This document shows positions 16,471-25,157 of a DNA stretch of 64,000 bases, piece after piece. Location of the stretch: assembly GCA_017427985.1 (NCBI GenBank), contig JAFRRS010000011.1, positions 1 through 64,000 of the forward strand. Reading direction: 5' to 3'. Position 1 is the stretch's first letter; every line of letters begins with the position of its first letter. The notes below the pieces were generated by a model, which saw only the letters and a program-made list of their open reading frames with translations, made no database searches and was not told the DNA's origin. The stretch comes from Bacteroidales bacterium. Its GTDB lineage: Bacteria > Bacteroidota > Bacteroidia > Bacteroidales > F082. The position numbers were made by a program, and so were the translations under genes.

Positions 16471-17832
16471 TTATTTTTTGATTATTTCTATTAAATTTTC
16501 AGCTTTCACGCTCTCCTGACGGCCTTCTTTCATCCATTTCACGGTGAAAGTCTTGTCGTTGACCTCGGTCTCGCCTGCCATCACCACCACCGGGATATTG
16601 CGCTGGTCGGCATATTTCATCTGTTTCTGAATCTTGCTTGCGTCAGGATAGATTTCGGCGTTAATGCCTTGACGGCGAAGCTGTTGCAGATATGGGAGGC
16701 AATAAAGCTCTTCGTTTTTGCCGAAGTTCAGGAAGATGACTTCTGTGTTTTCTGAGTTCTTCTCTGGGAAGAGATTTAATTCATTCAAAACGTCGTAAAT
16801 TCTGTCTGCTCCGAAGCTGATGCCCACACCTGATACGTTAGGCAGACCGAATATTCCAGTGAGGTTGTCGTAGCGACCGCCGCCCGAGATACTGCCCATC
16901 GCCACGTCTTTAGCCTTCACCTCGAAGATGGCTCCGGTGTAGTAGTTAAGACCTCGAGCAAGGGTCAGGTCGAGTTCGTATTCTATGCGTAAACCCATGG
17001 CATCCAGATAGTTAAAGAGCGTCTCGAGTTCTTCGATGCCTTTCGTTCCGACTTCGATGCCGCTCATCAGCGATTTCAGCTGTGCCATCTTCTCGCGGGC
17101 AGTGCCTCGCATGAAGAGAATCGGCTGCAGTTTTGCAATGGCTTCATTGTCAAGACCTTTCTCTGCCAGCTCTGCGTTCACCGCATCGATTCCTATCTTA
17201 TCGAGTTTGTCGATCGCAACCGTGATATCGACGAGAGCGTCAGGTTTCCCTATGTATTCGGCTATTCCGGCGAGCACTTTGCGGTTGTTGATTTTCAAAA
17301 CCACGTTGATTTTCAGGTTGTTAAACACCTCATCGACAATTTGCACCAGCTCAGCCTCGTTGAGAAGCGAGTCGCTGCCGATGATATCGACGTCGCACTG
17401 GTAGAACTCGCGGTAACGGCCTTTCTGAGGACGGTCGGCGCGCCACACCGGCTGCATCTGGTAGCGTTTGAACGGGAATGCGATCTGGTCGCGGTACTGC
17501 ACCACAAAGCGCGCAAACGGCACTGTGAGGTCGTAGCGGAGACCTTTTTCGCAAATCTTGCTTGAAAGCTTCTGAGAGTCAAGCGGTTCGCCGTTCTGCT
17601 CCACGCCCGACATGAAGTCGCCGGAGTTGAGGATACGGAACAGTAGCTTGTCGCCTTCGTCGCCGTATTTGCCCATCAGGGTGGAGAGGTTCTCCATCGA
17701 CGGGGTCTCAATCGGTTGAAAACCAAAGCGTTTGAACACGGTCTTTATCGTGTCGAATATATAATTTCGGCGCATCATGACATCCGGCAGGAAGTCGCGA
17801 GTGCCCTTTGGAATTGACGGTTTCTGTGCCAT
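16471..17832 (-). CDS. hisS: histidyl-tRNA synthetase
   Basis: 453 residues, class II synthetase, cytoplasmic. Motif 1 PIETPSMEN, motif 2 [20 protein letters not shown], the histidine-specific [14 protein letters not shown], and motif 3 region [18 protein letters not shown] followed by [13 protein letters not shown]-terminal anticodon-binding domain follows ([11 protein letters not shown] ... IPVVVMAG). First gene of the hisS-hutH operon. The start ATG 17832 is supported by the -7 box at 17855-17862 about 20 bases upstream. Confidence 0.97.
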   Translation of the reverse strand: MAQKPSIPKGTRDFLPDVMMRRNYIFDTIKTVFKRFGFQPIETPSMENLSTLMGKYGDEGDKLLFRILNSGDFMSGVEQNGEPLDSQKLSSKICEKGLRYDLTVPFARFVVQYRDQIAFPFKRYQMQPVWRADRPQKGRYREFYQCDVDIIGSDSLLNEAELVQIVDEVFNNLKINVVLKINNRKVLAGIAEYIGKPDALVDITVAIDKLDKIGIDAVNAELAEKGLDNEAIAKLQPILFMRGTAREKMAQLKSLMSGIEVGTKGIEELETLFNYLDAMGLRIEYELDLTLARGLNYYTGAIFEVKAKDVAMGSISGGGRYDNLTGIFGLPNVSGVGISFGADRIYDVLNELNLFPEKNSENTEVIFLNFGKNEELYCLPYLQQLRRQGINAEIYPDASKIQKQMKYADQRNIPVVVMAGETEVNDKTFTVKWMKEGRQESVKAENLIEIIKK

Positions 17833-17854
17833 TTTTTGAAAGATTTACAAACTG

Positions 17855-17862
17855 CAAAGATA
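17855..17862 (-). promoter_or_regulatory. -7 box of hisS-hutH
   Basis: TATCTTTG on the minus strand, about 23 bases before ATG 17832. Confidence 0.6.
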
Positions 17863-17872
17863 CAAAATTTTT

Positions 17873-17906
17873 AGAATACAGAAGACAGAAGTTAGGAGAC
17901 AGAATT
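17873..17906. repeat. family F repeat (AGACAGAAG/GGAGACAGAA)
   Basis: Contains ATACAGAAGACAGAAG and TTAGGAGACAGAAT. A longer relative with a second inverted arm is at 38681-38741, also intergenic. Origin unknown. Confidence 0.6.
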
Positions 17907-17913
17907 TTTTAAT

Positions 17914-19203
17914 TCAATCTTTTAAACATCCAATAGGGACGACTATTACGCCGTCTGTTCTCATATACGCATACTGGCCAACAGCTGTCAAAACCATCTT
18001 GAACGACGGTTTTTTCATTTTTGCTGTGTCTATTTTATCAGCCAAAGCATTCAAGTTGGCTGCGCCCTCTTCAATGTGCGTCTCACCACCAAGTTTTATC
18101 TCAATAAGTCCGTAACTGCCATTCCTTAAATGAACTACGGTGTCGCATTCCAAACCTGTTTTATCTCGGTAGTGGTAAACATTTCCATCATTAGCTTCCG
18201 CATACACACGAATGTCACGCACACATAGTGTTTCGAATAGCAAGCCCATAGTGCTCAAGTCATTCATTAGGTCGTCAGGTCCGATACCCAAAGCAGCTAT
18301 TGCCAATGATGGATCAACAAAATAACGAGTGTCGCTGGTTCGTATAGCAGTTTTCGAACGCAAATTAGGATTCCATGCCGGCATATCCTCAATTACGAAA
18401 ATCTTTTTCAAAGCCTTAATGTATGATGCGATTGTCTCGTCGCTCATCCCTTCAGGCTCGTTAGCTTTTATATCCTCGATAATGGTTGTTATGCTTGCCA
18501 TTGCTCCTTGCAAGCGGGCGTAGCTGCGCATTAGCCTTTTGGTCCGATGCTCGTCTCGCTCTATACCGTCAACTCGAGAAATGTCCGAACGTGTTATTGC
18601 CTCAAAATACTCTGTCACTTGCCTTAGAGCCGCCTTCTGTGTTTTCTTGTATAACGATTTAGGCCATCCTCCTCTACAAATGGCGAAAGCCACGTCTTCC
18701 ATCATCAATTTATTTGTGCCATCAACTTTATCAGGATGAGAGAAAAGCTCTCTCAGACTAACATCGCCTGACGACTCACCAGATTCCCAAAGCGTCATAG
18801 GGCGCATTGTAAGCCATGCGAAACGTCCTGTTCCGCTGTGGTGTATTTTGGAATCATCTGCCGGAACTGCAGAGCCAGTCAGCATAAATAAACCATCATC
18901 TTTTCTATGGTCGGTTTCAAAACGTACAGCATCCCAAATTTGAGGCGCTATCTGCCATTCGTCTATAAGCCTTGGCGTTTCGCCCTGAAGCAACCTTTTT
19001 ATATTTGTTTCCGCAAGTTGTAGGTTCTGTTGTATGTTTGAAGGGTCGTCCATATACAGTATGCTTTTCGCTTGTTGTTCTGCTGTCGTAGTTTTTCCAC
19101 AAGCTTTAGGGCCTTCTATCAATACAGCACCCATAGCTTCCAGTTTCTCTTTCAAAAGATCGTCTGCTAATCTTTTCCTATATTCTATCGAGTTTTCCTC
19201 CAT
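17914..19203 (-). CDS. AAA ATPase with C-terminal DUF4143 domain
   Basis: 429 residues. N-terminal AAA_14 ATPase: Walker A GPKACGKTTTAEQQA (residues about 32-46), a Walker B-like PRLIDEWQIAP, and sensor MLTGSAVP. The C-terminal DUF4143 portion (from about 200) contains YFVDPSLAIAALG and a nuclease-like core with GLECDTVVHLRNGSYGLIEIK, the ExK pattern of PD-(D/E)XK folds. Such proteins occur in many copies in anaerobes and archaea; a biochemical role is not established. Complete. Two phased direct-repeat arrays lie directly upstream of its promoter and may be its control region or its DNA target. Confidence 0.85.
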   Translation of the reverse strand: MEENSIEYRKRLADDLLKEKLEAMGAVLIEGPKACGKTTTAEQQAKSILYMDDPSNIQQNLQLAETNIKRLLQGETPRLIDEWQIAPQIWDAVRFETDHRKDDGLFMLTGSAVPADDSKIHHSGTGRFAWLTMRPMTLWESGESSGDVSLRELFSHPDKVDGTNKLMMEDVAFAICRGGWPKSLYKKTQKAALRQVTEYFEAITRSDISRVDGIERDEHRTKRLMRSYARLQGAMASITTIIEDIKANEPEGMSDETIASYIKALKKIFVIEDMPAWNPNLRSKTAIRTSDTRYFVDPSLAIAALGIGPDDLMNDLSTMGLLFETLCVRDIRVYAEANDGNVYHYRDKTGLECDTVVHLRNGSYGLIEIKLGGETHIEEGAANLNALADKIDTAKMKKPSFKMVLTAVGQYAYMRTDGVIVVPIGCLKD

Positions 19204-19229
19204 AAAAATGATGATTTGTTATTTTGCTG

Positions 19230-19237
19230 CAAAGATA
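19230..19237 (-). promoter_or_regulatory. -7 box of the DUF4143 ATPase gene
   Basis: TATCTTTG on the minus strand, with a TTG about 18 bases upstream (complement of 19256-19258) as a -33 candidate. The 23-base repeat array begins about 20 bases further upstream. Confidence 0.6.
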
Positions 19238-19276
19238 CTAATTTTCTTTTAGTTACAATTAAAAAAAATGATTAAA

Positions 19277-19336
19277 TTTGGTCATTTGGCTGAATTTCAT
19301 TTGGTTATTTGGCTTAATATCGTTTGGTCATTTGGC
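19277..19336. repeat. three direct repeats, period exactly 23
   Basis: TTTGGTCATTTGGC at 19277, TTTGGTTATTTGGC at 19300 and TTTGGTCATTTGGC at 19323, separated by unrelated 9-base spacers. It lies in the 423-base gap 19204-19626 between divergent genes. Such phasing is typical of operator or iteron sites. Confidence 0.85.
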
Positions 19337-19357
19337 AATATATTAATAGATTACTAT

Positions 19358-19436
19358 TTACAGACAACACTTTTTTATAAAAAATGTTGGTTACAGGCAA
19401 CACTTTTTGAATAATTATGCAGGTTAGAGACAACAT
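19358..19436. repeat. three direct repeats, period exactly 33
   Basis: TTACAGACAACAC at 19358, TTACAGGCAACAC at 19391 and TTAGAGACAACA at 19424, with 20-base AT-rich spacers. A second motif distinct from the 23-base array next to it. The remainder of the gap (19437-19575) is AT-rich with nothing else recognisable. Confidence 0.8.
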
Positions 19437-19598
19437 ATTATGAATTTGCGTTGTATTTTTTGATAAAATTCTCAATTCTTTTTTTTCAAAATAATCTTTA
19501 TCTTTGCAAGCAGTTAGGAATTCCTGTGGTTGGAAGTAATTGAGAAAAAATCTAAAACTTATAGGGTTTTAGGTATTGACAGACATGGTTTTTGTTTC

Positions 19599-19606
19599 TA
19601 TTTTTG
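19599..19606 (+). promoter_or_regulatory. -7 box of the 19627 gene
   Basis: TATTTTTG, with TTG at 19576-19578 as -33 element 20 bases upstream. It places the start downstream of an alternative in-frame start at 19576 and so decides for ATG 19627. Confidence 0.65.
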
Positions 19607-19626
19607 CAAAGTTAAAATTTAAACCC

Positions 19627-20331
19627 ATGAAAAAACTAAATATCTTAATTATCACAATGATAATTAGCATCATATCTGCATTCGGACAGGTTCAAGAATA
19701 CGAATGTAACGCTCCAGCTCCAGAAGAGAAGGCATTCCTTACGTTATGCGACAACAGTGTTTATATTTTCGGTTTTCGCTTGAATTGGAAGGATATTTAC
19801 ACTGAGAGCATAATATCAACCGGATTTTACGAGAAAAACCACAATGACACGATTGTTCTCAATGACCAGGTCAACGGATATCAAATTCTTGTCAAAAAAG
19901 ACATAAACAACAATATTTCGGTGGTGAGAGGCTGGTGTTTTATGAAAGACATAAAACTAAATTATAAGGAAAGCCACAGCTACAATAAAACCAACTACGA
20001 CAGCACATACTACACATTAGATTCCAGGTATTCGCTAGAAAATTTGATAAATGAGCGCGAGACTTACCGCAATCAAACCGTTTTGCGTAGTTTTAAACCA
20101 GGAGTGTATGAAACGGCACAAGACAGTGATAACAAATTGATTATAAATATAGATGGTACTTATCAAAACTATCTGACAGAAGGTACTTGGAAGCGTAAAG
20201 GAAATCTTATTACTTTCTATGATAACTGTCTTGGCGAGGTTTTTACAGCATTTATCGAAGATGGTTACATCGTGGTTAAACACAGGTTTTATTATTCCAA
20301 TAACGAGAGATTACAGATTTTTTCGGAATAG
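19627..20331 (+). CDS. hypothetical secreted protein
   Basis: 234 residues from ATG 19627. Signal peptide MKKLNILIITMIISIISAFG, then CNAPAPEEKAFLTLCDNS. The C-terminal 70 residues (GVYETAQDSDNKLIINIDGT, EGTWKRKGNLITFYD) look like a small beta-barrel lipocalin/copper-resistance-like domain in which a value is displayed against a threshold; this is a resemblance only. Not recognised as a family. Divergent from the DUF4143 ATPase gene and convergent with the next gene. GC content is low, fitting an accessory gene. Confidence 0.7.
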   Translation: MKKLNILIITMIISIISAFGQVQEYECNAPAPEEKAFLTLCDNSVYIFGFRLNWKDIYTESIISTGFYEKNHNDTIVLNDQVNGYQILVKKDINNNISVVRGWCFMKDIKLNYKESHSYNKTNYDSTYYTLDSRYSLENLINERETYRNQTVLRSFKPGVYETAQDSDNKLIINIDGTYQNYLTEGTWKRKGNLITFYDNCLGEVFTAFIEDGYIVVKHRFYYSNNERLQIFSE

Positions 20332-20342
20332 AATAAGACATC

Positions 20343-20756
20343 CTATATCAAAATTTCATCAATCACCTTGTAAACCTCCTCTTCCTTTTCGTAAGGATAA
20401 ATCTTGAAATACTGATTACCGGTGAGCATTGCGGAGAGGTGGGTTTTGGTCTTGTTGTAGAAGATGTGACACGGGATTCCGAAGCGTTCGGCGTAGGCGA
20501 GCTCGTAGCCGACACCAAGCGACGGGCAGGTGCATTCACCGATGAGAAGGTCGCTTTCGCGAAGCCACGATGTATCTTGGTTGTAAATCTTCGAATCGCG
20601 TTCAAAACCTTGCTCTTCGAGGCATAAATTGCTGCCGCCGACATGCTCTGTCAGCACGATATCAGTGCGCTGGATGTAAGTAATGATGCGGTTGTAAAGG
20701 TCGGCATCGACGCGACCGCCACGGATGGAGCCTGCGAAATAGATTTTCTTTTTCAA
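20343..20756 (-). CDS. nucleoside 2-deoxyribosyltransferase / DNPH1-like hydrolase
   Basis: 137 residues from TTG 20756 (then KKKIYFAGSIRGGR). The fold is that of nucleoside deoxyribosyltransferases: YFAGSIRGG at the front, SWLRESDLLIGECTCPSLGVG with the catalytic Glu candidate, and ELAYAERFGIPCHIF. Likely cleaves or transfers the deoxyribose of a deoxynucleoside (mono)phosphate, a nucleotide-pool clean-up role. No ATG exists near the conserved start; the -7 box at 20774-20781 leaves only about 11 leader bases, and a terminator lies upstream, so a longer product starting at 20855 is rejected. Confidence 0.85.
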   Translation of the reverse strand: MKKKIYFAGSIRGGRVDADLYNRIITYIQRTDIVLTEHVGGSNLCLEEQGFERDSKIYNQDTSWLRESDLLIGECTCPSLGVGYELAYAERFGIPCHIFYNKTKTHLSAMLTGNQYFKIYPYEKEEEVYKVIDEILI

Positions 20757-20773
20757 AGTAGTTGTTTTTTTTG

Positions 20774-20781
20774 CAAAAATA
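20774..20781 (-). promoter_or_regulatory. -7 box that decides the TTG start at 20756
   Basis: TATTTTTG on the minus strand. Transcription from about 20770 excludes the longer reading frame. Confidence 0.6.
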
Positions 20782-20804
20782 CGTTTTTTTAATAGACAAA
20801 ACAA

Positions 20805-20840
20805 AACCTCTCTCCGAATTTTGTTTTTCGAAGAGAGGTT
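20805..20840 (-). terminator. terminator of the 20870 membrane-protein gene
   Basis: Nine-base arms AACCTCTCT (20805-20813) and AGAGAGGTT (20832-20840), followed on the minus strand by a T-rich run (complement of 20797-20806). Confidence 0.75.
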
Positions 20841-20869
20841 ATCTATTTTGTTCAAATCTTAAAAAAAGC

Positions 20870-21463
20870 CTAACCCAATAATGATAATCCGCTTACAACT
20901 ATTGATATTATTTGTAATGCAACAAAAATGTAATCCCAAACAAAGACTTTTCTTTTTTCTTTTGGGAAGAGATAATCCAATTCGTCATCTCTTTTTAAAA
21001 ACAACAAACACACAATTGCTAAAAGCACCGCAAAAGCCCCCAACAATGATATGGAAAATATTTGTCCCAACCCAAATCCAGCAATTATAACCAAAGAGCC
21101 AATTACAAGCGACATAATTATCAGCATTTTCAATATAAAAGCTCCATCAGGCAATGGTTTCATAAATGCAACAACGGCATATATCATATAAAGCATAATA
21201 AAACCTTGAACAATCAATGTCACTGTTGAAATCACTGTTGGTATATATGGTGTTATTGTTAAATAAGCATAAAAACTTAAAACCGACAATGCAGCCCAAA
21301 TACCAATATAAATCGCAAAAATAAACTTCAACACACTTGACATGTGCCCAAACCTATTGAAATCACGGAACTTAGGGCATCTCGTCCCATCATAGGATTG
21401 TTCTTTTTTACAATTGTTGTTAAATTTTTCTCGACAAATCTGACACTGAGCGATGTAATCCAT
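20870..21463 (-). CDS. hypothetical 5TM membrane protein with N-terminal cysteine cluster
   Basis: 197 residues, not recognised. The first 35 residues hold four cysteines (C8, C11, C18, C29; CQIC spacing), perhaps a small zinc-binding knuckle facing the cytoplasm. Five hydrophobic segments follow at about 41-68, 76-101, 108-132, 135-156 and 172-197. Upstream is the 21.5-21.7 kb structured RNA region, which may be its 5' UTR, since the only -7 box I see is at 21728-21735. Followed by an own terminator. Confidence 0.75.
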   Translation of the reverse strand: MDYIAQCQICREKFNNNCKKEQSYDGTRCPKFRDFNRFGHMSSVLKFIFAIYIGIWAALSVLSFYAYLTITPYIPTVISTVTLIVQGFIMLYMIYAVVAFMKPLPDGAFILKMLIIMSLVIGSLVIIAGFGLGQIFSISLLGAFAVLLAIVCLLFLKRDDELDYLFPKEKRKVFVWDYIFVALQIISIVVSGLSLLG

Positions 21464-21538
21464 ACTTTTAATTTTTTGTTTTATCCTCTCAGCACCTCAA
21501 AGGATTATTTACATAAAACAAGCGTGGTGCTGTATGCC

Positions 21539-21677
21539 ATGCTCCTCAGTGAAGGTCGTAGGAAAACCCAAATAGACGGAAAAATGATAACAGTCCACGC
21601 TATCGCGCGTAGCCATCATACACTCTTTGTCTATTATTCAATGAAAATTTCCTACGTTTTCACTGACAAGAGAGCAT
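21539..21677 (-). ncRNA. candidate rod-like structured RNA or long leader
   Basis: The 341-base gap 21464-21804 holds a 139-base imperfect hairpin: ATGCTC/GAGCAT (21539-21544, 21672-21677), TCAGTGAA/TTCACTGA (21546-21553, 21659-21666), CGTAGGAAA/TTTCCTACG (21557-21565, 21648-21656), AATAGAC/GTCTATT (21571-21577, 21629-21635), ATGAT/ATCAT (21584-21588, 21615-21619) and GCTA/TAGC at the tip. Five nested helices separated by internal loops are hard to get by chance. A minus-strand -7 box lies at 21728-21735. A 6S RNA-like rod, a 5' leader of the 20870 gene, or a MITE-like remnant are the options. Confidence 0.6.
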
Positions 21678-21727
21678 AACGCTTCGTTAATTTCAATAAT
21701 TAGAGATTTAATTGCTTAAATCATTTG

Positions 21728-21735
21728 CAAAAATA
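21728..21735 (-). promoter_or_regulatory. -7 box upstream of the rod-like RNA
   Basis: TATTTTTG on the minus strand; start near 21724, about 45 bases before the hairpin. Confidence 0.5.
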
Positions 21736-21804
21736 GTAAAAAATATCAATGTTATTTCATTTTCAAGAAAAATATTTTCCCAAAACAAGACACACCCTCT
21801 CTCA

Positions 21805-22971
21805 TCACGCCCACAGTTGCTTTCCGTATGTCCTCTTGTAAACAAGGTATGAGATTCCGAAATAGGCGAAGGTCTGAATCCACAGGGCGTTCAGTTCACG
21901 TTGCACGTCGGCGAGGGTTGCTCCCATCTCGGTGATCCGCACATAACCGTTGACACCGAACGTCGAAGGGAACAGCCAGGAGAAGCCTTTCCAGAACATC
22001 GGGATGTTGCTCGCTGGCCATGAGATGCCGCTCGCGAAAAGCAACGGAATCGAGATGAACACAAACATGATGATGAACGACTCCCTATCGTGCGCTATGG
22101 ACGAAATGGAGATGCTGAAAAACACACACGCCGCGATGTATGGCGCCATGAACGCCAGCAAAGTCTGCCACCGCCAGATATGCACAAGGTTGAACAAAGG
22201 CGGCACGATGCACACGAGATACAATGCGACAAGCACATAAATGGTGAAAATCACCGACGACTTGCCGAAAAGCACCTCGATAGGGTTCTTCCCTATGATA
22301 TGCGGCTCCGCGATGTGCTTGCGCACCTTCTCACGCTCCTCGCCCGCCATCATGCCCACGCCCAAAACCATCGTCTGCTGGATAATCATCATCAAAACAG
22401 CCGGAATGATGAATGTGGCAAATCCACTCTGAGTGTTGAACATCGGCACATATTTATACTCAATAGGATACTGGAACGTTGAAATCTGCTGTTCTGTCGC
22501 TCCTGGTATCAACGACGCTTTTATCTCTTTGTTCATGTCCAATGAAACCTCGGTGCAACTGCTCAAAACGGCTTTGTAATAAAGCAGTCCGCTCATGTCG
22601 GAATAAAGCTCCACAGTGGTCTGACGATGCTCCGCCACGTCTTTTGCAAAGTCTTTCGGGATGTAAATCAGGCAGTAAGCATCACGATGATGAATCATCG
22701 ACTTCGCCTCTTCCATGTCCTGGCAATGCGACACAATCTGCACGTCGGCAGTGGCATCAACACGGCGTGTGAACTCACGGCTCAGCTGCGAATGACTGTT
22801 GTCGACAACCACTGTTGGCACCTCCCTCACACTCTCATGATTGTACAAATATGCGTAAAGAAGCGGGTATAACAAAGGCACAATGACGAAGAAAACGACG
22901 ACGCCCTCATCCAACAAAGCGCACTTCATCTCGTATGCCCAGACTTCTATTGTATTCCTTAACCATTTCAT
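21805..22971 (-). CDS. ABC-2 type exporter permease (YhhJ/YbhR-like)
   Basis: 388 residues from ATG 22971; an in-frame TTG two codons earlier is less likely. One helix near the front (VVVFFVIVPLLYPLLYAYLY), a large periplasmic domain (residues about 50-180), then five helices including FIIPAVLMMIIQQTMVLGVG and the conserved GEEREKVRKHIAEPHIIGKNP loop. This is the DrrB/ABC2_membrane_3 layout. It forms the inner-membrane channel with the paralogous permease upstream; last gene of the TolC-HlyD-permease-permease operon. No ATPase gene is present in the operon, so the ATP-binding partner must be encoded elsewhere. Confidence 0.85.
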   Translation of the reverse strand: MKWLRNTIEVWAYEMKCALLDEGVVVFFVIVPLLYPLLYAYLYNHESVREVPTVVVDNSHSQLSREFTRRVDATADVQIVSHCQDMEEAKSMIHHRDAYCLIYIPKDFAKDVAEHRQTTVELYSDMSGLLYYKAVLSSCTEVSLDMNKEIKASLIPGATEQQISTFQYPIEYKYVPMFNTQSGFATFIIPAVLMMIIQQTMVLGVGMMAGEEREKVRKHIAEPHIIGKNPIEVLFGKSSVIFTIYVLVALYLVCIVPPLFNLVHIWRWQTLLAFMAPYIAACVFFSISISSIAHDRESFIIMFVFISIPLLFASGISWPASNIPMFWKGFSWLFPSTFGVNGYVRITEMGATLADVQRELNALWIQTFAYFGISYLVYKRTYGKQLWA

Positions 22972-22981
22972 AATCAAAAGT

Positions 22982-24151
22982 TTAATGCATATAATGGTAT
23001 TCCAACAAGAATTTTCTCAAACGTCCCAACAACATTATCGGGAGTCCCCAGAACGCTATCATGATGGCAATGTTGAGCCACGAATAATACAGCGGCAGTC
23101 CGTTGAGCGCCTGGTCGACGTATATCAGGAAGTAATGACGCAACGGGAAGAGCCATGACAGAGCTTTCAGCGTGTCGGGGAACGCCATCATCGGGAACGA
23201 GAAGCCCGAAATAGGGAACGACAGCACGCCCCACAACGTGGCGAGACTCAACGCCCAACGCAACGACGGCACCAGTCCGCAGAAGAACACGCCGAGCGCA
23301 AGCGAGGCGTTGATGAGCAAAAACATGTTCAGCAACATCGGCCAGATTCCGCTGTTCAACGGGAACTTCCACACGCCGTAAAGCAGGAACAGACAGAACA
23401 AGCCCATCAGCAGCCATGTAGTTACCTGCGGCAACAACTTGCCTATCAGAGCCTTCACGATGTCGTTGTCAGCCATGCCAAGCCATTCCTTAGCCGTCTC
23501 CTCCTTCATCTCGACATAAATAGAGTAAATCGACACCTGCATTATCAGCAGCATGATAATTCCCGGAAGGATGGTGTTGCACAGATAAACAGAGTAGTTG
23601 AGACTCGGGTTGTTGATGGCGTGCATCTCCATCTTGATAGGCTGCAGCACCGCCATCGCCTGGTCTTCAGTATATCCTTTCGCATATAACGTGGCGCGTC
23701 CGACGGCTCCAGAAGCATATTCCGACATCATTTTCATGTCGCGATATGCCAGCGAGCCAGGGATCAGGTACGCCGCCGCAGTGTAAAACGACACCATCGG
23801 CTGCTTGCCGGAGATGGCAAGCTGTGTCGTGCCCTGCGGGATATAATAAAATGAATAAATCTCGCCTCTCTGCATCGCCTGACGCGCCGCGGAGAAATCA
23901 GGATAATGCTCTATGATGTTGGTCTGCTGGAACGATTCAAGGTTGCGTATCACCTCGCGCGTGGTGGCGGTGTTGTCCTCGTCGACGACACCGGCAGGCA
24001 GCTCGGCAGGCAGCCCCTCACCCATCAGCGTGGTGAAGAAAAGGAACGCCACGATAGGAGCAAGAACCATACAAAACGTATAGATACCCCTCGCCAGCAT
24101 CCGCTTCTGCTCACGGTACGCGATAGCTATTATCTGTTTCAGTCCGTTCAT
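22982..24151 (-). CDS. ABC-2 type exporter permease, second paralogue
   Basis: 389 residues, same fold as its downstream neighbour: N-terminal helix (GIYTFCMVLAPIVAFLFFTT), periplasmic domain, then membrane helices (LCNTILPGIIMLLIMQVSIYS, MLLNMFLLINASLALGVFF). The loop EMKEETAKEWLGMADND is the counterpart of the GEEREKV loop. Starts inside the end of the HlyD-like gene (4-base overlap at 24148-24151). Two diverged permeases probably make a heterodimer for drug, bile-acid or lipid export. Confidence 0.85.
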   Translation of the reverse strand: MNGLKQIIAIAYREQKRMLARGIYTFCMVLAPIVAFLFFTTLMGEGLPAELPAGVVDEDNTATTREVIRNLESFQQTNIIEHYPDFSAARQAMQRGEIYSFYYIPQGTTQLAISGKQPMVSFYTAAAYLIPGSLAYRDMKMMSEYASGAVGRATLYAKGYTEDQAMAVLQPIKMEMHAINNPSLNYSVYLCNTILPGIIMLLIMQVSIYSIYVEMKEETAKEWLGMADNDIVKALIGKLLPQVTTWLLMGLFCLFLLYGVWKFPLNSGIWPMLLNMFLLINASLALGVFFCGLVPSLRWALSLATLWGVLSFPISGFSFPMMAFPDTLKALSWLFPLRHYFLIYVDQALNGLPLYYSWLNIAIMIAFWGLPIMLLGRLRKFLLEYHYMH

Positions 24152-25155
24152 TTTTTCTCCTCACCGATTCTGTAAATGACAGTCATACCCGGTCTCAAGC
24201 CATCGACTTTCGCGACAGGCACGGCACGCACCTCGAAGGTCTTGAGGTCGTATTGTCCAGTCTGCTTGGTGGCTTTCCATGCGGCGTAGTCGCCTCTGTC
24301 TTTCATGTAGTTGACCTCCATGATGACCGATGCGCCTCCCAAGGCAGGGAACTCGGCGGTGAAACGGCTTCCGAGTGGCAGCTTGTGCAGGTTGTCCTCG
24401 CGCACGTTGAACGTAGCCCACATGTCGTCCATCATTGCAATGTTCATGATAGGCGCGCCAGTGCCTACGAGCTCGCCGATGTGCGGGAAGATGTCCGTCA
24501 CCTCGCCGTCAGCGTAAGCCAACAAGATTGTCTCGTTGATGTATGAGTTCACTTCTGCAACTACGCCCTTGGCTTGCTCCACCTTGGCGGCAGCCATCTC
24601 CTTGTCTTCTTTCTGAGCGCCCTTCACCGCCATGTCGTACTGCGACTTTGCGGCTTTCTCCGTGGCGATGGCAGCGTCGTGCTGCGCCTTCGTCTCGTCG
24701 TATTTCTGCTCGCTCACCACACCTTCTTTATAAAGATTGGAAACGCGTTTGAACGATTTCTCCCAGATGTCGCGGTTCACCTTTGCCTTCTGCCAGAGCT
24801 CGTAAGCGCCTTGTATCTGCTCCTCACGCGCTCCCGCCTCCGCCTTGTCGTTCAAAGCCACCGCAGCGGTCTTCACCGCCTCAGCCTGAGCCTTCTTCGC
24901 CATCACCTCAGGTGCCTCGATGATTGCCAAAGTGTCGCCAGCCTTCACATGCTGACCTTCTTTAACCCTGTATTCAAGGATTCTGCCCGGCACCTTGCTC
25001 GAGACACGGTACTCCGTGACCTCCATCTGACCCTGCATAATCTCATTTGTCTTGCCGTAAGTGATTGAGCCGATGACACATACGGTTGCTATTACCAATC
25101 CCAACACCGCCAATGCGATGAAAGTGTTTATTCTTTGTGTTTTTTCTGTTGCCAT
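24148..25155 (-). CDS. HlyD/EmrA-family membrane fusion protein
   Basis: 335 residues. One N-terminal membrane anchor (TFIALAVLGLVIATVCVIGS), a lipoyl/biotinyl half-motif (EYRVKEGQHVKAGDTLAIIE), a coiled-coil hairpin (about residues 85-205, rich in Ala, Lys and Glu), and the second lipoyl half plus beta barrel (AYADGEVTDIFPHIGELVG). It bridges the inner-membrane permeases to the TolC-type channel. 2 bases after the TolC-like gene; overlaps the next permease by 4 bases. Confidence 0.9.
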   Translation of the reverse strand: MATEKTQRINTFIALAVLGLVIATVCVIGSITYGKTNEIMQGQMEVTEYRVSSKVPGRILEYRVKEGQHVKAGDTLAIIEAPEVMAKKAQAEAVKTAAVALNDKAEAGAREEQIQGAYELWQKAKVNRDIWEKSFKRVSNLYKEGVVSEQKYDETKAQHDAAIATEKAAKSQYDMAVKGAQKEDKEMAAAKVEQAKGVVAEVNSYINETILLAYADGEVTDIFPHIGELVGTGAPIMNIAMMDDMWATFNVREDNLHKLPLGSRFTAEFPALGGASVIMEVNYMKDRGDYAAWKATKQTGQYDLKTFEVRAVPVAKVDGLRPGMTVIYRIGEEKK

Positions 25156-25157
25156 AA

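Noticed and set aside
19277..19436. CRISPR array
   Set aside because: Repeats of 13-14 bases, spacers of 9 or 20 bases, only three copies, and no cas gene; phased operator-type sites fit better.
20757..20855. N-terminal extension of the deoxyribosyltransferase
   Set aside because: It would start inside the terminator hairpin of the upstream gene and upstream of the -7 box.
21539..21677. Retron msr-msd
   Set aside because: No reverse transcriptase gene is near.
21344..21679. Small protein gene on the plus strand
   Set aside because: The frame crosses the start of the 20870 gene and the hairpin, and has no promoter; the structured RNA explains the sequence better.
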